Positions 8,908 to 16,604 are shown, numbered from the stretch's first letter. The stretch: 38,075 nt of DNA from CAZAGT01 sp964484515 (GCA_964484515.1 CAZAGT010000008.1:1-38075), one strand, 5' to 3'. The notes: generated from the sequence alone by a model not told the origin. Numbers and translations are program-made.

Positions 8908-10548
8908 ATGAGCAAGATCCTTGTCGTTGATGACGAAGCACCTGTCAGGCTGTTATTAGGGCAAATCCTCGAAAGGAAAGGCTACGACTTCGAGACCGCC
9001 GAGGACGCAACAGAAGCCCGTGCGCACTTGCAGTCAGAGACCTTCGAGCTGATTCTCACCGACATAGGACTGCCCGGTGAGTCCGGGCTGGACCTAGCCC
9101 AGGACGTCCTGTCCGAATTCCCGGATATGGCTGTGCTCATGGTGACGGCTGTGGATGATCCGTCGGTCGCAAAGGCAGTGTTGGAAGCAGGGGCATATGG
9201 ATATCTCATTAAACCCATAGAGCGCAACGAGCTGCTGATCAACATATCGAACGCATTGCACCGTCGCCAGCTTGAGATAGAAAATCGTCTCTACCGGGAT
9301 CAGCTGGAGCAGTTAGTCGCAGTACGCACCGAGTCGCTTAGGGAAAGCGAACAGAGATATCGAACCATCCTTGAGAGCATTGACGAGGGGTATTTCGAAC
9401 TCGATCTCGAAGGAAACCTAACTTTTTTCAATGAATCTCTAACAAGAATATCAGGATATCCCGAAAATAGATTAATAGCCTCGAATTATCGAGAATACGT
9501 AACTTCTGAATCAAATGAAAAGATAGCCAATATCCTCAAGGAAATTTACCACACGGGAAAACCGGTCAAAAACGTAGAATGCGAGGTTGTTGCAGGAGAT
9601 GGGACAAAGAAATTTGCTTCATTTTCTGTATCCCCCATAAAAAATACAGAGGACCAGCCTATTGGCTTTCGTGGCATAGCCAGGGATGTTACAGAGCGAA
9701 AGGTTCTGGAAATGAACCTCTCTCATAGCCAAAAGCTGGAGTCCATTGGTCAGTTGGCTGCCGGAATTGCCCACGAGATAAACACCCCCACCCAATATGT
9801 CGGAGACAACACGCGTTTTCTCAAAGATACATTCGGCGACTTGCATCGACTCCTGGATAAATATGCGGACTTGGTTGATGCTGCCACTGAAGATGGCCTG
9901 AGAGAAGACCTCATCAGGGAAGTTAAGGAAGTGGCCGAACAGATAGATGTGCCCTATCTGACCGAGGAGATCCCCAGGGCTATTGAACAGAGCCTGGAAG
10001 GTGTCGAGCGTATCTCAAAAATCGTCCGCTCCATGAAGGAGTTTTCACATCCTGGCACAGAGGACAAGACGGCTGTTGACATTAACAAGGCTATTGAGAG
10101 CACCGTGACGGTAGCCCGAAACGAGTGGAAGTACGTTGCGGAAATGGTAACGGAGTTCGATCCATCCTTACCTCTGGTGCCCTGTCTCCCCGGTGATTTC
10201 AATCAGGTAGTCCTCAACATGATCATCAACGCAGCCCATGCTATTTCAGATGTGGTGGGAGACGGATCAAACGGAAAAGGGAACATCAAGGTGAGCACTC
10301 AACATATAGGGAATTGGGCCGAGATTCGCATCAGCGATACAGGCACGGGCATCACGGAAGAAGTCAGATCAAAAATCTTTGACCCGTTTTTCACCACCAA
10401 AGAGGTGGGCAAAGGCACTGGACAGGGGCTAGCAATCTCCCGGTCAGTGATTGTCGATAAGCACAATGGAACCCTGGACTTCGAGACAGAGGTGGGGAAA
10501 GGCACAACCTTTATCATCAAGCTGCCCATCGATGAGGGGGCAGTCTGA
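8908..10548 (+). CDS. REC-PAS histidine kinase
   Basis: A 546-residue soluble kinase with an N-terminal receiver (1-122, D8/D9, phospho-acceptor D52 in LTDIGLPG, K in LIKPIE), one PAS domain (about 143-270), a HisKA-type segment with H289 in AAGIAHEINTPTQYV, and HATPase_c from about 395 to the end (NMIINAAHAI, DTGTGI, GTGQGLAIS). Unlike the two upstream kinases it has the HEIN H-box, so it belongs to a different kinase subgroup and is not a simple duplicate of them. The ATG at 8908 has AAAGGA at 8895-8900 and begins directly at the receiver; the frame is open further upstream, but those codons do not look like protein. It is the first gene of a tight unit with the REC-HDOD gene starting two bases after its TGA. 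An N-terminal receiver on a kinase suggests its activity is set by another kinase. Confidence 0.92.
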   Translation: MSKILVVDDEAPVRLLLGQILERKGYDFETAEDATEARAHLQSETFELILTDIGLPGESGLDLAQDVLSEFPDMAVLMVTAVDDPSVAKAVLEAGAYGYLIKPIERNELLINISNALHRRQLEIENRLYRDQLEQLVAVRTESLRESEQRYRTILESIDEGYFELDLEGNLTFFNESLTRISGYPENRLIASNYREYVTSESNEKIANILKEIYHTGKPVKNVECEVVAGDGTKKFASFSVSPIKNTEDQPIGFRGIARDVTERKVLEMNLSHSQKLESIGQLAAGIAHEINTPTQYVGDNTRFLKDTFGDLHRLLDKYADLVDAATEDGLREDLIREVKEVAEQIDVPYLTEEIPRAIEQSLEGVERISKIVRSMKEFSHPGTEDKTAVDINKAIESTVTVARNEWKYVAEMVTEFDPSLPLVPCLPGDFNQVVLNMIINAAHAISDVVGDGSNGKGNIKVSTQHIGNWAEIRISDTGTGITEEVRSKIFDPFFTTKEVGKGTGQGLAISRSVIVDKHNGTLDFETEVGKGTTFIIKLPIDEGAV

Positions 10549-10549
10549 A

Positions 10550-11782
10550 ATGGAGCAAAAGAGAGGAAAACGTATTCTTTTCGTTGATGATGAACCAAAC
10601 ATCCTCACAGGTCTCCAGCGGATGCTCAGGAGCATGCGCGGAGAGTGGGAAATGAGGTTTGCCCAGAGCGGACAGGAGGCTCTCCAACTCCTCGCGGAGG
10701 AGCCCTTTGACGTTGTCGTGTCTGACATGCGCATGCCGGGTATGGACGGCGCCCAACTGCTGGGTGAAGTGAGGAACAACTTTCCTCAGATCGTCCGGAT
10801 CGTTCTTTCAGGACATTCCGATCAGGATTTGATCCTGAAATCCGTGCGGCCTGCGCATCAATACCTTTCCAAACCATGCGATACCGATACATTGAAGCTG
10901 ACCATTCAACGTGCTGAGGCGCTCCGGGACCACCTGACAACGGATGCTCTCAGGCGTGTCGTTTCACAAACAGACTCGCTTCCGAGCGTGCCGGCCCTTT
11001 ATGCCGAAATCATGGACGAATTGCGCTCCCCCGAAACCTCGCTCCAGAAGATAGGTGAAATCATATCCAAAGATCCAGCGATGACGGCGAAGATACTTCA
11101 ACTCGTCAATTCCGCATTTTTTGGCATCCCTCGACAAATCTCGAGTCCGGCACAGGCGGTAAATCTCCTTGGCTTGGACACGGTAAAGGCCCTCGTCCTT
11201 ACCGTTGGGGTATTCTCTCAGTTTGATGAAGTACGGCAATCCCGATTTGATATTGACAAGCTCTGGAACCACAGTATCAGGACAAGCGCTTTTGCAAAGG
11301 AGATTGCTAAAACCGGGAACGGTGAAAAGGGTCTGGTGGACAGCGCTTTTATGGCGGGTATGCTACATGATGTGGGCAAGCTGGTGTTTGCGACTAATCT
11401 CTCTGACAGTTACAGGGAAGTGATTGATTTGATGCAAAATCAGGAAATCAGCTTTCACGGGGCGGAACATCAGGTGATGGGAGCGACACATGCAGAGGTG
11501 GGTGCCTACCTCCTGGGACTCTGGGGTTTGCCTGACGCTATTATCGAAGCAGTCGCATTCCACCACGCACCCAGGAAATTCCCCTCCGACGCTTTTTCTT
11601 CCCTGACCGCCCTTCACATCGCAAATGCACTGGAGCATGGAAAAACAGCCTCTTCAGCGGCGAATAATCCCGTTTCCGGGATCGATTATGAATATCTGGA
11701 CAGGGTCCGGATGACCGATCGACTCGCTGAATGGCAGGAAATATGCGAGAAGGCCATACAAAACGGAGGATCGCATGACTGA
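10550..11782 (+). CDS. Response regulator with HDOD output domain
   Basis: A 410-residue protein. The receiver is at 1-125 (D13/D14, phospho-acceptor D59 in VSDMRMPGMDG, K in YLSKPCD). An HDOD domain covers about 140-345, recognisable from LPSVPALYAEIM, the segment LVNSAFFGIPR and LGLDTVKALVL. HDOD domains are HD-related and usually non-catalytic, acting as scaffolds in bacterial signalling, often near c-di-GMP proteins; an HD-like MLHDVGKL motif is retained here. The start at 10550 lies one base after the kinase stop and has AGGGGG at 10535-10540. The last eight bases overlap the next gene, so translation is probably coupled. The kinase at 8908 is the obvious candidate partner. Confidence 0.92.
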   Translation: MEQKRGKRILFVDDEPNILTGLQRMLRSMRGEWEMRFAQSGQEALQLLAEEPFDVVVSDMRMPGMDGAQLLGEVRNNFPQIVRIVLSGHSDQDLILKSVRPAHQYLSKPCDTDTLKLTIQRAEALRDHLTTDALRRVVSQTDSLPSVPALYAEIMDELRSPETSLQKIGEIISKDPAMTAKILQLVNSAFFGIPRQISSPAQAVNLLGLDTVKALVLTVGVFSQFDEVRQSRFDIDKLWNHSIRTSAFAKEIAKTGNGEKGLVDSAFMAGMLHDVGKLVFATNLSDSYREVIDLMQNQEISFHGAEHQVMGATHAEVGAYLLGLWGLPDAIIEAVAFHHAPRKFPSDAFSSLTALHIANALEHGKTASSAANNPVSGIDYEYLDRVRMTDRLAEWQEICEKAIQNGGSHD

Positions 11783-12956
11783 AAAAGTGCTTTTTGTAGA
11801 TGATGAGCAGAACGTATTGGATGGAATTCAGCGCCAGCTCAGAAAGGAATTCCATATTGAAACGGCCTTGGGACCTGAGCAGGGTCTGGCGTCAGTTACT
11901 AATCAAAGCCCTTATGCGATCATCGTCTCAGATCTGCGCATGCCTGGCATGGATGGTATTGAGTTTCTTGCGCGAGTGCGAAAGCTCTCCCCGGATAGCG
12001 TGCGAATGATGCTTACAGGAAATGCGGATCTGCAAACAGCTATTCAGGCGGTGAATGAAGGGAATGTTTTCCGTTTTCTGACCAAGCCGTGTGCTCCGGA
12101 TGCCCTGGCGAAGGCCCTCATGATCGGTATCGACCAGTACAGGTTAATTACAGCGGAAAGGGAGCTTCTTGGGAAAACCCTCAAAGGCAGCATTAAGGTT
12201 CTAACCGAGCTTCTCGCCATGCTCAACCCCGAGGCGTTCGGCCGTTCCTCGAGAATCAAACGCTATGTGAGGGAGATTTCGACCCGGTTAGCCGGAGTGA
12301 AGGGCTGGCAAATTGAAACGGCAGCCATGCTTTCTCAAATCGGATGCGTCACACTGCCAGACAAGACCTTGCAGAAATTCTACAGGGGAGAGGAGCTGAC
12401 TCCGCAAGAATCACAGCTTATCGAGACGCATTCTACCGTTGCGTCCGATTTGCTTTCCAACATTCCCCGTATGGAAAAAGTGGCTGAAATCGTGGTCTAT
12501 CAGGAGAAACATTTTGATGGGTCAGGATTTCCCCGGGATTCCCGTCGAGGCGCTGCCATTCCTCTGGGGGCGAGGATTCTTAAGGTGGCGCTCGATTTCG
12601 ATAAGCTGACCTCAGTAGGTGTTCCGAAACGACAAGCTCTAGGGCGCATGGAACGAAGGGCAGGATATTATGACCCTGCTGTCCTCAAAGCGTTGAAGGC
12701 AGCCATCGGACTTGAGGATTCCTATATCCGTCTAGAATTAGGCCTGTCGGACCTCAGTGAAAACATGTTCCTTGACCAGAACTTAAAAACAAGGGAAGGA
12801 CAATTGCTGATCACCAAGGGAGAAAAGTTGAGTGAAGTCGTGCTGAGGCGGTTGAGGAATTTTGCTCAAACCGTGGGTATCGAGGAGCCAATCGCAGTGA
12901 TGGTACAGCAAACAACAGAAAAAAAGACTGTTCCATTGGAACCGACAGGTACTTGA
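11775..12956 (+). CDS. RpfG-like response regulator with degenerate HD-GYP domain
   Basis: A 393-residue protein with a receiver at 1-125 (D9/D10, phospho-acceptor D53 in VSDLRMPGMDG, K in FLTKPCA), then an HD-GYP-like domain. Canonical HD-GYP phosphodiesterases have HDIGK in the first metal site; here the position reads SQIGC (about 186-191). The HH pair before the GYP loop reads YQEKHFDGSGFPR, so GYP has become GFP and the first His is lost. DGSG and the downstream IPLGARIL are kept, so the fold is probably intact but c-di-GMP hydrolysis is unlikely. A C-terminal 60-residue extension after FLDQNLKTREGQ is of unknown role. It may act as a c-di-GMP or partner-binding scaffold. It overlaps the HDOD gene by eight bases. 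Confidence 0.9.
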   Translation: MTEKVLFVDDEQNVLDGIQRQLRKEFHIETALGPEQGLASVTNQSPYAIIVSDLRMPGMDGIEFLARVRKLSPDSVRMMLTGNADLQTAIQAVNEGNVFRFLTKPCAPDALAKALMIGIDQYRLITAERELLGKTLKGSIKVLTELLAMLNPEAFGRSSRIKRYVREISTRLAGVKGWQIETAAMLSQIGCVTLPDKTLQKFYRGEELTPQESQLIETHSTVASDLLSNIPRMEKVAEIVVYQEKHFDGSGFPRDSRRGAAIPLGARILKVALDFDKLTSVGVPKRQALGRMERRAGYYDPAVLKALKAAIGLEDSYIRLELGLSDLSENMFLDQNLKTREGQLLITKGEKLSEVVLRRLRNFAQTVGIEEPIAVMVQQTTEKKTVPLEPTGT

Positions 12957-13210
12957 CAAGAATGCGATGCCATGTGAACGGTTTGTTACGCGGTATTATC
13001 GAATGATAACAAGGCGTTTCATCCATTAGAAAGTCAAGAAAAATTGGTTTTCAAATTCGGCTGAAGCTGAAGCCAGTCAACTTCAGAGACCCTTTGGTGT
13101 TTTGTATTTGGAACCCCTGGATGGATTCGTTTCCGAGGGCGTTTTTTTCAAATTGATCTCTGCCCCCACAAACCCACGCTATCCGATCGGCCCTAACCCC
13201 TGCTTTCTTC
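12957..13210. other. Gap between signalling genes and recombinase relic
   Basis: No gene is recognisable in these 254 bases. A short hairpin (CTGAAG...CTTCAG around 13063-13087) is the only structure after the last signalling gene; it lacks a T run, so I do not call a terminator. Confidence 0.35.
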
Positions 13211-13489
13211 GAAAAGCAGCTCTTTTTCATCACGATCGCGGCCATCTCTCAATGGGAAAGGAAGGATATCGCCGAAAGGGTAGCCGCCTCGCTACCGATC
13301 AGAGCGAAAATGGGGAAACCTTTAGGCGGTTAAGCCTCTTTTGGATATCGGTGGAAGGATAAAGAGCTTATCCCAGATCTGAAGGAGGCCTCGGCAAGAA
13401 ATCTGATTCATGAGTTATTTCTAGAAAATAAGCGGAAAAAGACCGCTGCCAGAATCCTTAATAAATCATGCTACCGAACCAGGGTGTAG
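13211..13489 (+). pseudogene. Large serine recombinase (resolvase) remnant
   Basis: Frame 2 reads KQLFFITIAAISQWERKDIA then ERVAASLPIRAKMGKPLGG, a TAA at 13331, then ASFGYRWKDKELIPDLKEA and LIHELFLENKRKKTAARILN, ending YRTRV and a TAG at 13487. This is the junction between the catalytic domain's long helix and the Recombinase domain of large serine recombinases (pattern GKLFF...AE.ER..I.ERV, then P.GYR...G.L....EA..R.I..LF). Both the N-terminal catalytic serine region and the C-terminal zinc ribbon are missing, and an internal stop is present. It is a relic of an integrative element or phage. Confidence 0.75.
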
Positions 13490-13626
13490 ATACAGCTATC
13501 ACTTCGTGCGATGTTTCTCAGGAGCCAATAATCATCCCTGCGGGAGCAACGAGACAGGTGTATTTCTTGCGGCTGGAGAATGCGTAACTTGGATCTCTCT
13601 CTTTAGACAAAGAACAACCTTGAAGT
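13490..13626. other. Short gap after the recombinase relic
   Basis: The 136 bases continue in no frame as recombinase. A 39-codon open frame from ATG 13469 (ending in PAGATRQVYFLRLENA) is coherent but unrecognised and may be chance. Confidence 0.25.
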
Positions 13627-13809
13627 TCACATAACCGCTTTCCGTCTCTTATACTCTGGCTGAACCTCCTTCAGCTTCGCCAAAAACTCCTCCTCCGTGA
13701 TTATGCCCTTGTCAATGAGTAACTGCGTCACAGCGTCGAGCTGAATAACGTTTGACATCACAAGTTCATGAGGGTGGACAAGCTCTTTGTCGTCGAGATT
13801 CTGAGCCAT
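13627..13809 (-). CDS. Conserved-looking small protein, function unknown
   Basis: A 60-residue, charged, soluble protein. Its second half, VTQLLIDKGIITEEEFLAKL then KEV, has the helix-turn layout (hydrophobic...KGIIT..E....) seen in the half-motifs of the MshEN-like small proteins elsewhere in this window, but only once. It resembles short uncharacterised proteins I have seen in related genomes; no function is known to me. A GGAG about eight bases upstream of the ATG (near 13818) supports the start. It lies downstream of the ribbon-helix-helix gene on the same strand, with 163 bases between them, so a shared transcript is possible. Confidence 0.6.
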   Translation of the reverse strand: MAQNLDDKELVHPHELVMSNVIQLDAVTQLLIDKGIITEEEFLAKLKEVQPEYKRRKAVM

Positions 13810-13972
13810 AGGGTGCTCCAGATTGGGAAAGGTAGGGATCTATGTTGTCGGTTGTGAAACGAGGAGGTCAGACTCCAGATAGAGGTGATCCTATAAAGAG
13901 CGATCTCAGCCAAATTTGAGGGGATGTCTCATGGTAACCTCTCCGGGGGAAGAGCCTAGGTTTGAATAGTGG

Positions 13973-14128
13973 TTACCCTTTGGATTGGCCTTCGTATTTC
14001 TTGATGAGATCGTAGATAGCTTCTTCTAGGAGATCGCCGAGGGAACGTTCGGTGTCAACCGCAAGGTGTTTGAGGTCCTTTATCCTATCTTCATCGACTC
14101 TCGTGGAGAATATCCTTTTTTCACCCAT
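13973..14128 (-). CDS. Ribbon-helix-helix protein, antitoxin-like
   Basis: A 51-residue protein reading MGEKRIFSTRVDEDRIKDLK, then HLAVDTERSLGDLLEEAIYD and a basic tail. The short beta strand (RIFSTRVDE), helix, turn and helix (RSLGDLLEEAIYDLI) is the ribbon-helix-helix pattern of MetJ/Arc-type DNA-binding proteins and of antitoxins. I chose ATG 14128 because the domain starts there. An ISL3 element sits nine bases upstream, so the native promoter and probable binding site AAAGGA (now near 15521-15528) are cut off. In the present arrangement an ATG inside the element end (14173) would give 15 extra N-terminal residues. No toxin partner is visible downstream. Confidence 0.65.
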   Translation of the reverse strand: MGEKRIFSTRVDEDRIKDLKHLAVDTERSLGDLLEEAIYDLIKKYEGQSKG

Positions 14129-14129
14129 A

Positions 14130-14137
14130 CAAACTTT
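14130..14137. repeat. Left target-site duplication of the ISL3 element
   Basis: CAAACTTT directly abuts the left inverted repeat and is repeated exactly at 15506-15513 on the other side. Eight-base duplications are the rule for ISL3-family elements. The match shows that the element inserted here by transposition and has not since recombined. Confidence 0.88.
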
Positions 14138-14161
14138 GGGTCTTCTCCCAATCGAGTGGGT
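14138..14161. repeat. ISL3 left inverted repeat
   Basis: Twenty-four bases starting GGGTCTTCTCCC and ending GAGTGGGT are identical to the complement of the right end at 15482-15505. Confidence 0.9.
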
Positions 14162-14249
14162 GAAATCGCTCAAAGAATACGTTCAAAAGCCTTTAGGAAC
14201 AAGGAGCTCCGAAGTTGGAATGGGTCTCCCAAAATGGTATTGATTTTCC

Positions 14250-15469
14250 ATGGCACGATATCGAAGACTTTGGGACGCATATCGGTTTCCTGGTTTCCGT
14301 CCGCTGCACACGGTTCGTGGCATCTTTGGAGATCCCAAAGCACGGATCATCCGACTGGTACGTAGGGGGAAAAAACGGCCTGCGGCGTGTGTGGCCTTTC
14401 CCATCGCTCGTTCTACGATCGGAAGACCCGAAGGGTTCGGGATCTGTCCTGCGGAGACGTGCGCATTTACCTGGAAGTGGAGATCCGAAGGGTCTACTGC
14501 CGAAGGTGCAAGAAAGTGAAGCAGGAGAGGTTGAAGTGGCTGGCGGACAATCCTTTCTACACCAAGAGATTTGCCTTTTATGTGGGCCGTCGGTGTCGAG
14601 ATTCGGCGATCACAGATGTGTCTAGGGAACTGCACCTGAACTGGAAAACGGTGAAGTCGCTGGAAAAGCAATACATGCGGGAGCAGTTGAAGCGAGCGGG
14701 ATCGCCTGGGCCAAAGGTGATTGGCATTGACGAAATCTCCATCCGAAAAGGACACACCTATCGCATTGTGGTCAGTGATCTGCTGAGGCAGCGGCCGATT
14801 TGGTTTGGGGGTGAAGATAGGTCTGAAGCGAGCATGGATCTGTTCTTTGAACAACTGGGCCCGAAGAAGAGCCACAAGATTCGCCTTGTCGTCATGGATA
14901 TGTGGAAGGCGTTCGGTAATTCCACCCGGAGAAATGCTCCGCAGGCGGCTATTCTCTATGACAAGTTTCATGTGATGCGCCATCTCAATGATGCTTTAGA
15001 CACGGTGCGCAAGCGGGAATACGCCCGGCTTGGAGGCGAGGATCGCCAGTTCATCAAGGGCCAGAAATACACGTTGCTTTCTCACTGGAAGAACCTCTCG
15101 GTGGATGGACGTGTGGCCTTGAAGACGTTGTTCAAGGCCAATAGACGACTAAACAAGGCCTACCTCCTGAAGGAATCCTTTGGCCAACTCTGGGACTACA
15201 AGAGAGAAGGTTGGGCCAGGCGATTTTTCGATAACTGGCGTTCCTCCTTGAAGTGGCAAAGGCTCAAGCCCTACGAGGACTTTGCCAAGATGATTGAAAG
15301 CCATTGGGAGGGGATCGCCGCATACATTCGTTCCGAAGACAAAGTCTCGCTAGGGTTTGTAGAAGGGTTAAACAACAAGATCCGCGTCATCATGCGTCGC
15401 TCTTACGGATTGAGGGACCAAGAATACCTACGTCTCAAGGTGCTCACTTGCATGCTACCGGCGCTCTAA
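14250..15469 (+). pseudogene. ISL3-family transposase, interrupted by a -1 frameshift
   Basis: Frame one from ATG 14250 reads MARYRRLWDAYRFPGFRPLH, then TVRGIFGDPKARIIRLVRRG and KK. The rest continues in the -1 frame as TACGVCGLSHRSFYDRKTRR to the stop at 15469. The switch falls in GGGGGAAAAAAC (14365-14376); one more A would restore a single frame of about 406 codons. The protein shows the N-terminal zinc-binding cysteines (CGVC...YCRRC), a helix-turn-helix, and the ISL3 DDE residues: D in VIGIDEISIRKG, D in VVMDMWKAF, E in GFVEGLNNKIR. Alternatives to inactivation are programmed slippage on the A6 run, transcriptional slippage, or a sequencing error in a homopolymer. Confidence 0.85.
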
Positions 15470-15481
15470 CTCTTAAATTCT

Positions 15482-15505
15482 ACCCACTCGATTGGGAGAA
15501 GACCC
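15482..15505. repeat. ISL3 right inverted repeat
   Basis: The exact complement of the left end, ending GGGAGAAGACCC, followed at once by the second CAAACTTT copy. Confidence 0.9.
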
Positions 15506-15513
15506 CAAACTTT
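15506..15513. repeat. Right target-site duplication of the ISL3 element
   Basis: CAAACTTT, identical to 14130-14137. Joining the flanks restores the 5' region of the ribbon-helix-helix gene, including AAAGGAC 21 bases before its ATG. Confidence 0.88.
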
Positions 15514-15734
15514 TTACTGTTTGTCCTTTCAGAATGCAAGAAGGCAGTTGGCATATCAGATGTAAGAATGTAAGAAATAAAACATAGATTCTCTCCACTA
15601 CACAGGACGATAAAGACCAAATCAGAGAACAGCGCTTGAAGACACCTCGTATGGCGACATGTGGGGCCAGTCCCTCGGCCGGGGAGAATGTCTTTTCGGG
15701 CGCTCTTTTCTCGGGCGTGATGGCAGGAACAAGA

Positions 15735-15778
15735 AAGCCCCTGACACCAAACCTTGTCGAAGCATGGCGCAGGGGCTT
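15735..15778. repeat. CCCCTGAG-family hairpin 1
   Basis: Arms AAGCCCCTG (15735-15743) and CAGGGGCTT (15770-15778) pair over 9 bp around a 26-base loop. The arms recur in five other hairpins up to 17263. Confidence 0.65.
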
Positions 15779-15791
15779 GATAAGGAGGACC

Positions 15792-15811
15792 GTCTCCATA
15801 GGTATGGAGAC
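15792..15811. repeat. Perfect 9-bp hairpin with a 2-base centre
   Basis: GTCTCCATA-GG-TATGGAGAC is a near-perfect palindrome. With so short a centre it fits a dimeric-protein operator or a DNA cruciform better than an RNA loop. It is not of the CCCCTGAG family. No gene start follows directly. Confidence 0.5.
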
Positions 15812-15861
15812 AAACAGAATACCGGAATTGCGCTGAGCTGGTCAAGGGTATAAAAGGAAGG

Positions 15862-15894
15862 CGCCCCTGAGTGCGGGCGAAACACTCAGGGGCG
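15862..15894. repeat. CCCCTGAG-family hairpin 2
   Basis: CGCCCCTGAGTG (15862-15873) and CACTCAGGGGCG (15883-15894) form a perfect 12-bp stem with a 9-base loop. There is no T run after it, which argues against a simple terminator. It lies 113 bases upstream of the third small MshEN-like gene. Confidence 0.7.
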
Positions 15895-16007
15895 ATCGAA
15901 TGGAGTTGATGTGATTAGCTCAGCCTCTATATCGTCTAAGGCACTCAAAACTTTAACCTAAAGCCCTGTCCCGGGGAGATTGAAATGGGGGGATTCGATA
16001 GCAAAAG

Positions 16008-16196
16008 ATGCGATTTGGGCTTATTGCCGCTGACAAAGGTTTCATCACCATTGAACAACTCATCGAAGCGATGAACATTCAAATCAGGGAGGATTTTGAG
16101 AGAAAACACCACAGGCCTGTGGGTGTGATCCTAGTGGAGTTAGGGCATATGACCTCATCGCAGGTCCTTGAAGTGCTCAAACAGATGGGGATTTAG
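16008..16196 (+). CDS. Small MshEN/GspE-N-like protein, paralog 3
   Basis: A 62-residue protein consisting only of the family domain: MRFGLIAADKGFIT, EQLIEA, IQIREDFERKHHR, then VGVILVELGHMT with Q..EVLKQM. It starts exactly at the first conserved Arg, and an in-frame TAG three codons before the ATG rules out a longer N-terminus. No strong ribosome-binding site is adjacent (a GGGGGG lies about 15 bases upstream). The next paralog starts eight bases after its stop, in tandem, like the pair at 243-820. The tandem layout in two places suggests the proteins act in pairs. Function unknown. Confidence 0.72.
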   Translation: MRFGLIAADKGFITIEQLIEAMNIQIREDFERKHHRPVGVILVELGHMTSSQVLEVLKQMGI

Positions 16197-16204
16197 AGAA
16201 AGGA

Positions 16205-16543
16205 ATGGCTCCCATCAACAAGCTTGAGCTAAGAGGCCCATTCTTCTTGCATCCATTGGCTGCGGAAATCGTCACCAGGATTGCCCAGGGAAGCGGCCGG
16301 AAGAAAAAGGAGGCGATTGCGCAGAAGGCCCCGTCACATTTCCAGATACGATTTGGAATGATCGCCGTCAAGAGGAGGTTCATCACAGCGGACCAATTAG
16401 TGGAGGCAACGACCATCCAATTGAGGGAGGACGCGGAGGGGAAACCTCACAGATTCATTGGTGAGATACTCGCCGACCTGGGCTACATGACCCCCTCTCA
16501 GATCCAAGCAGTGCTGTGGAAGATTGCGGATGGCAGTGGATGA
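16205..16543 (+). CDS. Small MshEN/GspE-N-like protein, paralog 4
   Basis: A 112-residue protein. The family domain occupies the C-terminal two thirds, from IRFGMIAVKRRFIT and DQLVEATTIQ through EDAEGKPHR to IGEILADLGYMT and Q..AVLWKI. The first 45 residues are a paralog-specific basic extension (GRKKKEAIAQKAP) that might be a nucleic-acid or membrane-surface contact; its equivalent is missing in paralog 3. AAAGGA lies immediately before the ATG, which is closer than usual, so an internal start is possible. It is followed by a family hairpin at 16551-16604. Linker and domain are most like the gene at 596-820, so the two loci probably arose by duplication. Confidence 0.72.
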   Translation: MAPINKLELRGPFFLHPLAAEIVTRIAQGSGRKKKEAIAQKAPSHFQIRFGMIAVKRRFITADQLVEATTIQLREDAEGKPHRFIGEILADLGYMTPSQIQAVLWKIADGSG

Positions 16544-16550
16544 CGACAAA

Positions 16551-16604
16551 GCCCCTGAGAGCGCTAAGAGGAGAATTAGAAAGAAAGCAACGGCTCTCAG
16601 AGGC
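16551..16604. repeat. CCCCTGAG-family hairpin 3
   Basis: GCCCCTGAGAGC (16551-16562) and GCTCTCAGAGGC (16593-16604) pair over 12 positions with one mismatch around a 30-base loop. It begins eight bases after the stop of the fourth small gene, a terminator-like position, but lacks a T tract. Confidence 0.6.

Larger units (their letters stand above)
14138..15505 (+). mobile_element. ISL3-family insertion sequence, complete ends
   Basis: A 1368-bp element bounded by perfect 24-bp inverted repeats (14138-14161, beginning GGGTCTTCTCCCAATCGAG; complement at 15482-15505) and flanked by the 8-bp duplication CAAACTTT. It carries one transposase gene in the plus direction, interrupted by a one-base frameshift. 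Intact termini and duplication point to a fairly recent insertion. It landed just upstream of a ribbon-helix-helix gene on the opposite strand. Confidence 0.92.
15514..16007. other. Hairpin-rich non-coding region
   Basis: No protein gene is convincing in these 494 bases; the overlapping frames on both strands have no recognisable motif. The left end is the displaced upstream region of the ribbon-helix-helix gene. The rest contains three hairpins (15735-15778, 15792-15811, 15862-15894), two of them of the CCCCTGAG family. Confidence 0.5.

Noticed and set aside
13102..13362. An 86-residue plus-strand frame.
   Set aside because: The serine-recombinase signal lies in another frame of the same DNA; this frame has no motif.
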